From assembly GCF_003290185.1 (NCBI RefSeq), contig NZ_QNFY01000005.1, positions 62,001 through 126,000 of the forward strand: a DNA stretch of 64,000 nt, given 5' to 3'. The position numbers were made by a program, and so were the translations under genes. Source of the DNA: Chryseobacterium lathyri (GTDB lineage Bacteria > Bacteroidota > Bacteroidia > Flavobacteriales > Weeksellaceae). Each line of letters opens with the position of its first letter. The stretch's first letter is position 1. The notes beneath the pieces are model-generated. The model saw only the letters and a program-made list of their open reading frames with translations, was not told the origin of the DNA and did no database searches. Below are positions 18,011 through 26,032 of the stretch, in pieces.

Positions 18011-18883
18011 ATGAAAACTGTATTCAAAACCATTTTTACAGGACTGTTGCTTGCAGGGACTTTTGTAACAGTGAACGGACAGTTTCTTGCGGCTTCCGAT
18101 ACTTCCGAAAGCAGCGTGAAAAAGTACAATAATATTATCAATGCAAATAAGGAAATCGTTGAATTTATTGAATATTCATTGGTACAGAAAGGACTGCCCA
18201 GACATTTGAGAAACCTGGCTCTGATTGAGTCGCATTTCAACAGAAATATAACCTCAGGAGCCGGAGCAGTGGGCATATGGCAATTTATGACCTCCCATGC
18301 CAACCAGTACGGACTTACAGAACAAAACCGGACGGATGTGTATAAAAGTACAAAAACAGCTGTAATTTCCCTGGCCAATCTCTACAGAAAGTATGGCGAC
18401 TGGATTACGGTTGTCGCAGCTTATAACTGTGGCGAAGGAAATATTGCCAAAGCGATGCAGAATGCAGGTTCAACACAATACCATGTGTTTTCTAAATACC
18501 TTCCCGGTGAAACAATCAATCACGTTAAAAAATACCTGAATGCTTGCTACGCAACCGGTGAGCTGGAAAGTGTTTTGAATAACTATAATTCTTCAAGACT
18601 CAACAAAATTTTCTTTACCGAAGGAGGAAGTGGCAGAAACAGTGCTGCACCTCTTCAGGAAACCGAAATTAATGCAGGATTCAATCTGGATGTCATTGCT
18701 GATGAGCTGGATGTAGAGATGAATGAAATTCTTGCCTGGAATCCCAGAATCGTTGAGGAACTGCAGAAAAAAGGGGAGAGCCCTCTTTATCTTCCTACCG
18801 ACCTTATGCCGGATTTTCTTTTGAAAAAAAATAAAATTCTTTCCCGTTCTATAAAAGAAGGGAATCGTGTACAGCAGCAATAA
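18011..18883 (+). CDS. Lytic transglycosylase (SLT/MltD type) in the T6SS block
   Basis: A 290-residue exported protein with a signal peptide (about 1-23). Residues about 40-190 are a GH23 transglycosylase domain: the catalytic Glu73 in 'LALIESHFNRN', then 'SGAGAVGIWQFM', 'VISLANLY' and 'VVAAYNCGEGN'. The end (about 220-275) is LysM-like ('FNLDVIADELDVEMNEILAWNP'), which would bind glycan. Such enzymes cut peptidoglycan; here, between clpV and hcp, it probably opens the wall for the T6SS membrane complex, as TagX-type hydrolases do in other systems. That partnership is inferred from position. A terminator follows. Confidence 0.85.
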   Translation: MKTVFKTIFTGLLLAGTFVTVNGQFLAASDTSESSVKKYNNIINANKEIVEFIEYSLVQKGLPRHLRNLALIESHFNRNITSGAGAVGIWQFMTSHANQYGLTEQNRTDVYKSTKTAVISLANLYRKYGDWITVVAAYNCGEGNIAKAMQNAGSTQYHVFSKYLPGETINHVKKYLNACYATGELESVLNNYNSSRLNKIFFTEGGSGRNSAAPLQETEINAGFNLDVIADELDVEMNEILAWNPRIVEELQKKGESPLYLPTDLMPDFLLKKNKILSRSIKEGNRVQQQ

Positions 18884-18905
18884 ATCTGTGCTCATTATAA
18901 TTCTT

Positions 18906-18937
18906 AAAACCGTAACTTTTAGTAACGGTTTTTTTTG
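18906..18937 (+). terminator. Terminator after the transglycosylase gene
   Basis: A 12-base inverted repeat with one mismatch, ending in an eight-T run, 22 bases after the stop codon. Confidence 0.8.
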
Positions 18938-19094
18938 TTAATAGATTAATTTAATCCTTTTTAAAAACCTGCTAATGTTCTTAAAAACTCTTAATATTTC
19001 TCTTTTAAGTGTAAAATTAATGTTGTAAATGTTGTTTTTTATTTATTTTAAATTGTTTTAAATCAGTTATTTATGTTTTGTTTTAAGTCTATTA

Positions 19095-19187
19095 TCGTAG
19101 AATTACTACATCAAATCGTAGAATTACTACAAAATTTCAGATTTATATCCAAAAGCTTTTTTATCAAAATAGGACGTTATATATTTG
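19095..19187 (+). promoter_or_regulatory. Tandem operators and promoter of Hcp copy 1
   Basis: TCGTAGAATTACTACA occurs twice, at 19095-19110 and 19116-19131, a spacing of 21 bases or two helical turns. The -7 box TATATTTG is at 19180-19187, 49 bases after the last base of the second site. No -33 TTG is present, which fits an activator-dependent promoter. The start codon is at 19241. Confidence 0.8.
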
Positions 19188-19240
19188 TTATACAATCAAT
19201 CACCAAATCACAAAATATTAACGATTAAAATTTACAAATC

Positions 19241-19651
19241 ATGGCAGCAAATTCAAGAGGAATCTTAAAATTCAACGGAGGAGAAGGTCAGAAGCTATTA
19301 AAGCTTAACTACAGCGTATCAAGATCTACGGACGTATCAGGACGTGTAGCATCAGACCCTTCCAATGCACTGATCAAAGTTACAGTAGAAGCTACTGAAA
19401 AATCGGACATCCTTGAAAGCTTACTGAACGGAAAGTATAAGCCTACTACAGGTGAAGTTACTTTCAACAAATCTCACGAAGAAGGTACATTGACTACATT
19501 GAAGTGGGAAAACGGATATGTGATCCAGCATGAAGTAGACTTCGACGCTGTAGACGAAAACAGTATGCTCATCAGTTTCGTCGTGAGTGCAGAAGTTATC
19601 ACGTTAGGTAACTCCGAGTACCGCGGAATGTGGCCTGCATCAGGTCATTAA
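19241..19651 (+). CDS. tssD: T6SS tube protein Hcp/TssD, copy 1
   Basis: A 136-residue protein without signal peptide. It is the Bacteroidota-type Hcp ring protein whose hexamers stack into the inner tube. Its conserved features are the N-terminal 'ANSRGILKFNGGEG' start, the central 'LNGKYKPTTGEVTFNKS' and the C-terminal 'GNSEYRGMWPASGH'. It differs from copy 2 (25454-25864) at only two residues (Glu versus Ser near 108, Ala versus Ser near 133), although many synonymous bases differ. It has its own regulated promoter and a strong terminator before vgrG. Confidence 0.92.
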   Translation: MAANSRGILKFNGGEGQKLLKLNYSVSRSTDVSGRVASDPSNALIKVTVEATEKSDILESLLNGKYKPTTGEVTFNKSHEEGTLTTLKWENGYVIQHEVDFDAVDENSMLISFVVSAEVITLGNSEYRGMWPASGH

Positions 19652-19685
19652 TCCTGAACAATCATCTTAGTAAAAATAAATTGGT

Positions 19686-19730
19686 ACAGAATAGTGTATT
19701 CGCAAGAATATACTATTCTGTTTTTGCCAT
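19686..19730 (+). terminator. Strong terminator after Hcp copy 1
   Basis: Sixteen-base arms (about 19687-19702 and 19706-19721, one G-U pair) followed by a T run. It lies between hcp and vgrG, so it would give a much higher yield of Hcp than of the spike genes if some transcripts read through. Confidence 0.85.
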
Positions 19731-19858
19731 ATTTGGACAAATCACGTCCAAAATGGTCCTTCGGAACCTTATGATAAGCGTTACGTAAGGATTGAAAGCG
19801 GCCTCCGTATTGCTGGAAGCTATTCAGAATTTATTATAATTTAAACAAAACACTTATT
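19731..19858 (+). other. Leader region before vgrG
   Basis: After the hcp terminator there is a second hairpin (arms 19732-19738 and 19746-19752) and a small TTCG-loop hairpin at about 19755-19768. A 30-codon open stretch without a start codon ends at TAA 19842-19844 and could be a gene remnant. No clear -7 box precedes vgrG, so it may depend on read-through from hcp. Confidence 0.35.
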
Positions 19859-22054
19859 ATGTTTAAAGATGATCAACCGATAAAAATGCAGGGCCCGAAA
19901 GGAAGTATAGAAGATACAGCAGCAGAACAGCTTAACAATGCTGAAGATATTGCTGTACAAAAAGTAGATGCTAAGCTTCAGAAAGCAGATGAAGCCATCA
20001 AAAAATCTGCAAAAAACGCACAGAACATTTATTCAGGTCCTTCCCAGAGCACTAAAATGTTTATGAACCAGACTATGGTTCCCAATAATCCATCCGTCAT
20101 CGAAAACAAGGTATGGTCCAAACAGCCCACTTCCAAAATACATAACGCACAGGCTATCCCGGAAAGCATTATTGCAGGAATTAACCGAGTTGTCATGCTT
20201 GATATTGTAGTGGAGGGGCAGGTAATCAGGCACTTCAAACATTTTAAACTGGTTCAGAGTGCTTCAAAGCACCACGAATTCAGCCTTATTCTCGCCCATG
20301 ATACTTTAGGGGGTGCAGAAAACCATAATTTACAGGAAGCACAGGGCTTTTTAGGAAAAAGAATTACAGTAGTATTTAAATATAAAGATATCGAACAGGG
20401 ACCTGAGCGTAACTTTGTGGGGGTTATTACAGAAGTAGGATTCAGCCAGGAAAAAGGAAGCCTTGGAAATATTGTCCTTAAAGGATTCAGTCCGACTGTG
20501 CTGTTGGATGCTGCACCCCACATTCAGAGCTTCGGGGGCGGGCAGGAAGTGAGCTTGAACAGTATTGCTGATCATGTCATCAGAGAGGGATTAGGACAGA
20601 ACAAGTTCGATTTCAGGGTAGATGCCCAGCATGGAAACGTTCCTTACAGCTCTCAGTATGAAGAAACTCATTACAACTATCTGGCAAGAATTGCTGAAGC
20701 CTACGGCGAACAGTTTTATTATGATGGTGAAGTTCTGCATTTCGGAAAACTTCCACCACAGGAAAAACCTGTTAAACTTACCTACGGAAGCAGTGTAAGT
20801 GATATTGCGATAAGGATGAAAGCTCAGCATGTAAGCCCAAGTTTTTATGGCTATAACAGCAGTAAAAATGAGAAACTCGTTACAGGAAGCTCGAAGATCA
20901 ATCATACTTCGGATATTGCCAAACGTGCTTACGAAATATCAGAAAGAACCTTTAAAACACCTTCTTTACGGGTAGCGCCTATTAAAGCCACATCATTTAT
21001 GGATATTGACGCCTCCCAGAAAGGAACAGCAGGCAGCAAGGCATCAGAGGTTTTCATTACTTCAGGATCTACAACGGTTCCGTTTTTATATCCCGGGTGT
21101 ACGGCAGATATTGAAATGCGTAAAACAGATACTAACGATACCTCTTATTTTACCAAATTAATGATCGTGGAAGTTACCCATGAAGTCAATGCAAGAGGCT
21201 ATTATGACGGGAATTTTGAAGCTATTGCTGCAGATACTGGGTTTATTCCCCGTCCGGAATTTGATACCCCGAAAGCAGAACCGCAATTTGCAAAGGTTAT
21301 TTCCAATATCGATCCTTTAAACCAGGGAAGGGTAAAAGTTCAGTTTGACTGGCAGGGTGGGCCGGATACTACAGAATTTGTCCGTGTGATGACTCCGGAT
21401 GCAGGAAGCAGTGACAAAGTAAGTAAAAACAGAGGATTTATGGCTGTTCCGGAAGTTGGGGACCAGGTCATTGTCAATTTTGTGCATCAGCACCCGGACC
21501 GTCCGTTTGTTATGGGAGGAATGTTCCATGGCGGAATCGGAGGCGGAGGCGGAACCGGTAATAACATAAAAAGTTTAAGCAGCAGAAGCGGAAATAAATT
21601 AGAATTGAATGATGGTGAAGGTTCTGTTTTTCTGACCGATCAGGGCGGTGCCAATATGAAATTTGATGGGGCAGGAAATGCACAGACCAACGCCAATAAT
21701 AATAAAACTGTCAACGTAGGAAACAATAATACGGTCAATGCCGGAAGTACGAGTTCTATTAATGTAGGCGGAAAAGACGGCGGAGCGGCTAATTCGGTTT
21801 TAAAAATGGATGCCAGTGGAAACATATCGGTGGAAGGAAAAACAAAAATTGAATTAAAAGTAGGCGAAAACAGCATAACCATCACCAAAGAAGGAATCAC
21901 TATTTCTGCCAAAGAAGGAATGCTGGATTTGAATTCGTTACAGAATGCTTTACTAGTAACACAGGATAAGCTGAGCATTCACAGTAAATCGATCACTTCA
22001 ATCAATGCAACAGGAGATCTTTTTATTACCGGAAGTAAAGTTGATATTAACTAG
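19859..22054 (+). CDS. tssI: T6SS spike protein VgrG/TssI
   Basis: A 731-residue spike protein. After an N-terminal extension of about 90 residues, the gp27-like part follows (about 95-450; 'GKRITVVFKYKDIEQGPERNFVGVI' region, 'HYNYLARIAEAYGEQFYYDG'). Then comes the gp5 OB fold (about 460-570; 'VKVQFDWQGGPDTTEFVRVM', 'VPEVGDQVIVNFVHQHPDRP'), a glycine-rich turn, and a C-terminal beta-helix of short repeats ('NANNNKTVNVGNNNTVNAG'). No effector domain is fused, so cargo must ride on the tip. Three genes follow at 33, 19 and 1 bases: unknown protein, PAAR-like lipase, immunity candidate. Confidence 0.92.
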   Translation: MFKDDQPIKMQGPKGSIEDTAAEQLNNAEDIAVQKVDAKLQKADEAIKKSAKNAQNIYSGPSQSTKMFMNQTMVPNNPSVIENKVWSKQPTSKIHNAQAIPESIIAGINRVVMLDIVVEGQVIRHFKHFKLVQSASKHHEFSLILAHDTLGGAENHNLQEAQGFLGKRITVVFKYKDIEQGPERNFVGVITEVGFSQEKGSLGNIVLKGFSPTVLLDAAPHIQSFGGGQEVSLNSIADHVIREGLGQNKFDFRVDAQHGNVPYSSQYEETHYNYLARIAEAYGEQFYYDGEVLHFGKLPPQEKPVKLTYGSSVSDIAIRMKAQHVSPSFYGYNSSKNEKLVTGSSKINHTSDIAKRAYEISERTFKTPSLRVAPIKATSFMDIDASQKGTAGSKASEVFITSGSTTVPFLYPGCTADIEMRKTDTNDTSYFTKLMIVEVTHEVNARGYYDGNFEAIAADTGFIPRPEFDTPKAEPQFAKVISNIDPLNQGRVKVQFDWQGGPDTTEFVRVMTPDAGSSDKVSKNRGFMAVPEVGDQVIVNFVHQHPDRPFVMGGMFHGGIGGGGGTGNNIKSLSSRSGNKLELNDGEGSVFLTDQGGANMKFDGAGNAQTNANNNKTVNVGNNNTVNAGSTSSINVGGKDGGAANSVLKMDASGNISVEGKTKIELKVGENSITITKEGITISAKEGMLDLNSLQNALLVTQDKLSIHSKSITSINATGDLFITGSKVDIN

Positions 22055-22087
22055 TGTTGGGTAATTTATTCTAAAACTTAGCAAAGC

Positions 22088-22942
22088 ATGACATTGGAAC
22101 CGAATAATGAAGAAAATAATGACTTATCAGGATTTAAATATGCCTGGTATAAAAAAGCAGAATATCATATCAATATAAAATCCTATCTTACATTAGGTAC
22201 AGGAAAAGCCAACCAGACAGAAATAGAGCAGGACTGGACCCTATTACCGGGTGAATACAACCACATCACTGTGGAGTCTTCTACCCAGCGGTATATTCAG
22301 TCAGACGGCCAGATGCAGCCTTTTTATGAAATTCTTGAAAAAATAAATAAGGCAACAGAGGTAGTAGAATTATCTTTGAATACGGATAAAAGCATTAATG
22401 AAGTCACCAACAAAAATGAAATTTTAAGTAAATGGGAGGAGATAAAAAAAGACTTACATTTCTTTGAACTGGTAAAAGAGAGTTATAAAACTTTTATTCA
22501 GATTTATGATAAAGAGTTTAATAACATAGACCGTAATATTGGGCGGAATTTATTGTACCAGATTATGTTTTACCCTTTACCGGTATTCGCAGGAGGAAGT
22601 TTTACAGATGAGATTCCTGTAAGAACCACTTTATCAACGCTTTTTCCCGGAGAAGAACTGAATTACAGCTCTGCCTACAGAATTTACGGAAACGAAGAAG
22701 GAGGATATACGGTAAAGCTGGAAGGAAAAAGTAAGGAAAGCCAATCCCGGTTTGAAAATGTATACAAAGAAAAGTATCAGAAGACCTTGGTCAATGCTTT
22801 GGAATACAAGTATGCAATAGAAGGAGAATACATCTATAATCAGGATTCGGTACTGTCAGAAGTCATATTTCACATGAAGGAAGAGCTTAATGAAAAAATG
22901 ATATATGTCTGCAGATATCATATAAGGTTAAATAAAAAGTAA
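22088..22942 (+). CDS. Unknown protein between VgrG and the PAAR-like effector; candidate adaptor
   Basis: A 284-residue protein without signal peptide or membrane helix. I recognise no family. The sequence is acidic with aromatic residues, has a helical middle (about 95-160), and ends in alternating strands. It stands directly between vgrG and a PAAR-lipase gene, 33 and 19 bases away. In Pseudomonadota this position is often taken by adaptors (DUF4123, DUF1795 or DUF2169 proteins) that load the effector on VgrG; none of those was recognised here. It is therefore a candidate loading factor of a different type. A second effector is also possible. Confidence 0.6.
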   Translation: MTLEPNNEENNDLSGFKYAWYKKAEYHINIKSYLTLGTGKANQTEIEQDWTLLPGEYNHITVESSTQRYIQSDGQMQPFYEILEKINKATEVVELSLNTDKSINEVTNKNEILSKWEEIKKDLHFFELVKESYKTFIQIYDKEFNNIDRNIGRNLLYQIMFYPLPVFAGGSFTDEIPVRTTLSTLFPGEELNYSSAYRIYGNEEGGYTVKLEGKSKESQSRFENVYKEKYQKTLVNALEYKYAIEGEYIYNQDSVLSEVIFHMKEELNEKMIYVCRYHIRLNKK

Positions 22943-22961
22943 CAATTAATTCACGATCACT

Positions 22962-24224
22962 ATGAGTCAATTATATATCGCACAAGGCACTCCGCTTATC
23001 TGTAGTAAAGGCAGAAGGTTGATAGGAATTGGAGTCAGTTCCCAGTCTTCGGTAAACTTGAAAAAAGGGGCCAAACTAATGGCTACGGAGGATGACCGTT
23101 TTAAAGACAATTTTATTTGTCCTGAAATGATGATAGCCGGAGCTTTAGCTGGAGTTGCTGTAGCAGCAGCTTTTTCCGGCGGACTTTTGGTTTTGGCTGC
23201 AGCAGCCTGGGCAGGAAGTGCCCTTATTGATGACTGCCTGAATATCTGCTCATTTTTATGCAAAGGAAGCGATTGGAAAAATACCCATCCAAAAGTAAGA
23301 ATTGAAAATAAAAAACCTTTACTGCAAAATTCCAGTTTACATTGTTTCATAGGAGGAGAGGTTACTTTTCATCTACCCATTGCTCAGCTTCAGGAAGCAA
23401 GTACAGCCAGCCAGATGGCACAAAATTCTTATGAAGATGGATATAAGGATAAAGACGGAAATAATACAACAATAGATGGATATACCCGCATTAATACAGA
23501 TGATCAGGGTAAATTAGACGAATTGTTTGGACCGGGAGTATTGAAGAAAGAAGATTTTAATACAAATAATGACAATGGTTTTTATGCATCCTTATACCAT
23601 AACAAAGAAACAGGAGATTTTTTTGTAGCGTTTAGAGGTTCAGAGCCGAAAGGGATGCAATTCTATCATGACTGGTTTATTGAAGATGGAGGACAGGCCT
23701 TTGGCTTTGCTACTCCTCAAATAGAAAAAACCAGAAGCCTTGCTGAGAAAATGGATTATGCAACCAATGGAAATGTGAAATTTACAGGACATTCTTTAGG
23801 AGGAGGAAACAGTGCAATGGCTTCCTACTATACAGGACTTCCGGGGTATACCTTTAATACAAGAGGTGTCCATCAAAATACCTTAAATTATCTTGATGAA
23901 AAAGGAGCTGTAAAGTCAACCTCAAATATTATTAATTATAGTACAAGTAATGACATTCTTAATGGATTGCAAAACAATAGAGAAGGCCTACTCTCCACAT
24001 TAGCGTTTTCAGGAATTCCCGGATTGAATTTACTTGCAGGAGCTGGAGGCCTTACCGGAGGTGTTCCCCGTGCTTTAAATGAACAACATGAAATTTACGG
24101 ATATATTGAAGACAATGAAGGGCTTGGTATAAAGACCATTGGAAGTGGTCACAGTGCTTATAATGATGCATTTCAGGCTATGATGAGCACAATCAATACA
24201 GACGTTGTAGCAAATAATATATAA
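22962..24224 (+). CDS. T6SS effector: PAAR-like (DUF4280) tip with class 3 lipase domain
   Basis: A 420-residue protein with two parts. The N-terminal 145 residues resemble the DUF4280 PAAR-like tip: 'GTPLICSKGRR', 'KLMATEDDRFKDNFICP', and later 'NKKPLLQNSSLHCFIGGEV'. An Ala/Gly-rich hydrophobic hairpin (about residues 50-85) is inserted between them. The second part is an alpha/beta hydrolase of the lipase class 3 type: 'FVAFRGSEPKG' carries the oxyanion region, and Ser278 lies in the nucleophile elbow 'GHSLGGG'. A likely acid is in 'STSNDILNG' and a likely His in 'GSGHSAYND'. This predicts an antibacterial phospholipase carried on VgrG. Lipid specificity cannot be read from sequence. The next gene starts one base after the stop codon. 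Confidence 0.82.
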   Translation: MSQLYIAQGTPLICSKGRRLIGIGVSSQSSVNLKKGAKLMATEDDRFKDNFICPEMMIAGALAGVAVAAAFSGGLLVLAAAAWAGSALIDDCLNICSFLCKGSDWKNTHPKVRIENKKPLLQNSSLHCFIGGEVTFHLPIAQLQEASTASQMAQNSYEDGYKDKDGNNTTIDGYTRINTDDQGKLDELFGPGVLKKEDFNTNNDNGFYASLYHNKETGDFFVAFRGSEPKGMQFYHDWFIEDGGQAFGFATPQIEKTRSLAEKMDYATNGNVKFTGHSLGGGNSAMASYYTGLPGYTFNTRGVHQNTLNYLDEKGAVKSTSNIINYSTSNDILNGLQNNREGLLSTLAFSGIPGLNLLAGAGGLTGGVPRALNEQHEIYGYIEDNEGLGIKTIGSGHSAYNDAFQAMMSTINTDVVANNI

Positions 24225-24225
24225 T

Positions 24226-25140
24226 ATGAAAGCAATTATTTTAATACTTCTATCCATTATGACACTTAACAATTGTTCAGATTCTGTTCTTAGATCCCGT
24301 AAAAATGTAAATAGAAGAAATCTTCCGCCTGGAAAACTATTTGAGGGCCCACAGCTTAAAGCCGCACAAAGTATTTTTGATGAAAACAATGTTGAACTTA
24401 CAAATGTCATTAAAGCTCATCCGGAAATAATTAACCAGTTGAGTGATAAAGAAGAAGATAATGGGTACACCTTATTGCACTATGCTGCATTACTTGAAAA
24501 TATGAAAGCAATGGAAGCTTTGTTACAAAATGGTGCTGATCCTAATATTATTATGCCTCAAGGTTTGCCGGTTAAGCATGCCGTAGCCCTTAATGATTAT
24601 AATATGCTGGACTTATTATTAAAATACCATGCAACACTTAATCCTGCAGTTGGCGTGAATCCGCTTAGTGACGCGATGGTGCTGGGAGATGAAAATGTTG
24701 AAAGAAAAATGATCAACTATTTGCTTGAACATGGGGCAGATATTAACCATGTATCTTACAATGGAGGCAATATTATGGAAGATGCTACAAGAGATGATTT
24801 GGATTTGGCCAGCTATTTTCTGGAAAAAGGAGGGCAGCCGGTTATTGCCGGAACAAATCTTTCTCCAATGGCCAATTATATTCAATATAAGGAAAAGCAG
24901 AAAAATGAACGTAGTTTACCGGATTCTCCATATTATCAAAAATTATTAGCGCTTAAAAAACAGCTGACTGAAAAATACAATGTTCAGTTTCCTTACCAAA
25001 AAGATACAATAGAAGAAGCAAAACTCAGGATCAAGCTTTATGAAAATCTGAGCCCTAAAGATAAAATATCAGTCAATTTTAAAAAGAATTACGGTGAAAA
25101 CCGCTATCAGGAAGATTTGACTATTGTAAAGGGAAAATAA
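24226..25140 (+). CDS. Ankyrin-repeat lipoprotein, probable immunity to the lipase effector
   Basis: A 304-residue lipoprotein with lipobox Cys at residue 17 (LNNCSDS), so it should be held in the periplasm or outer membrane. Residues about 75-215 hold ankyrin repeats ('GYTLLHYAALLENMKAMEALL', 'NGADPN', 'INYLLEHGADINH', 'ASYFLEKGG'). It follows the lipase effector with a one-base gap, the tight coupling expected of an effector-immunity pair, and a membrane-acting lipase needs periplasmic neutralisation. The immunity role is inference from this arrangement. A terminator follows. Confidence 0.78.
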   Translation: MKAIILILLSIMTLNNCSDSVLRSRKNVNRRNLPPGKLFEGPQLKAAQSIFDENNVELTNVIKAHPEIINQLSDKEEDNGYTLLHYAALLENMKAMEALLQNGADPNIIMPQGLPVKHAVALNDYNMLDLLLKYHATLNPAVGVNPLSDAMVLGDENVERKMINYLLEHGADINHVSYNGGNIMEDATRDDLDLASYFLEKGGQPVIAGTNLSPMANYIQYKEKQKNERSLPDSPYYQKLLALKKQLTEKYNVQFPYQKDTIEEAKLRIKLYENLSPKDKISVNFKKNYGENRYQEDLTIVKGK

Positions 25141-25172
25141 AGACGACTGGAAACAATACTTTTAATAAATAT

Positions 25173-25200
25173 AAAATCAGATCGGACAAGGTCTGATTTT
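25173..25200 (+). terminator. Terminator of the vgrG-effector-immunity operon
   Basis: Inverted repeat of about 11 bases around ACAA, ending in TTTT and an AT-rich tail, 33 bases after the stop codon. Confidence 0.7.
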
Positions 25201-25306
25201 ATATTTATATTTCCCATAATAGTGTGAAATATAAAGAAATTAAACCTTCTTAAAAGCATCATTTCTACTTTAAACAGACATTTTCAGCGTTATGCTAAGT
25301 CAAAAG

Positions 25307-25399
25307 TCGTAGAATTACTACATCAAATCGTAGAATTACTACAATATTTCAGATTGGCACTCAAAAACTTTTTCTTTCCCTGTATCGATTTTATCTTTG
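25307..25399 (+). promoter_or_regulatory. Tandem operators and promoter of Hcp copy 2
   Basis: TCGTAGAATTACTACA occurs at 25307-25322 and 25328-25343, again 21 bases apart, with -7 box TATCTTTG at 25392-25399, 49 bases after the second site. The geometry is identical to copy 1 although the surrounding bases differ. Confidence 0.8.
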
Positions 25400-25453
25400 C
25401 TCTGTAATCAATCACTATTCACATTATATATAACAAATTAAAATTCACCAATC

Positions 25454-25864
25454 ATGGCAGCAAATTCAAGAGGAATCTTAAAATTCAACGGAGGAGAAGG
25501 TCAGAAATTATTAAAGCTTAACTACAGCGTATCGAGATCTACAGATGTTTCAGGACGTGTAGCTTCAGATCCGTCAAATGCATTGATCAAAGTGACAGTA
25601 GAAGCTACTGAAAAATCTGATATCTTAGAAAGTTTATTGAACGGGAAATATAAGCCGACAACAGGAGAAGTTACTTTCAATAAATCTCATGAAGAAGGTA
25701 CACTGACTACTTTGAAGTGGGAGAACGGATATGTGATCCAGCATGAAGTAGATTTCGATGCGGTTGACAGCAACAGCATGCTGATTAGCTTCGTAGTGAG
25801 CGCAGAAGTTATCACTCTTGGTAACTCCGAGTACCGCGGAATGTGGCCTTCATCAGGTCATTAA
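25454..25864 (+). CDS. tssD: T6SS tube protein Hcp/TssD, copy 2
   Basis: A 136-residue Hcp nearly identical in protein sequence to copy 1. Two positions differ, while the DNA has many silent changes, so the copies are not very recent duplicates and both are under protein-level constraint. It has its own tandem-operator promoter and its own terminator. It closes the T6SS block after the effector-immunity pair. It may supply extra tube subunits or serve the effector module next to it. Confidence 0.92.
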   Translation: MAANSRGILKFNGGEGQKLLKLNYSVSRSTDVSGRVASDPSNALIKVTVEATEKSDILESLLNGKYKPTTGEVTFNKSHEEGTLTTLKWENGYVIQHEVDFDAVDSNSMLISFVVSAEVITLGNSEYRGMWPSSGH

Positions 25865-25901
25865 TAAGACCCAAGTCTTTTAGTAAAAAAATAACATCAG
25901 G

Positions 25902-25934
25902 ACAGAATAGCAGAAATGCTGTTCTGTTTTTTTA
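25902..25934 (+). terminator. Terminator after Hcp copy 2
   Basis: Arms of 11 bases around GAAA with one G-U pair, followed by a T run. Confidence 0.85.
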
Positions 25935-26024
25935 TGATCTCTATAGAACACTTTGAGTATATATCATAAAAACTTATAACTCATAATTCATCGCTTATAA
26001 CTCAAAAAAATATTCCTATTTTCT

Positions 26025-26032
26025 TATATTTG
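26025..26032 (+). promoter_or_regulatory. -7 box of polA
   Basis: TATATTTG matches TAnnTTTG, 15 bases before the ATG at 26048. It overlaps the alternative TTG start at 26030, which therefore cannot be used. Confidence 0.65.

Noticed and set aside
19241..22054. Prophage tail or extracellular contractile system
   Set aside because: Hcp and VgrG resemble phage parts, but ClpV, TssO/TssR-type membrane proteins and a lipase-immunity pair point to T6SS; no capsid, terminase or integrase is present.
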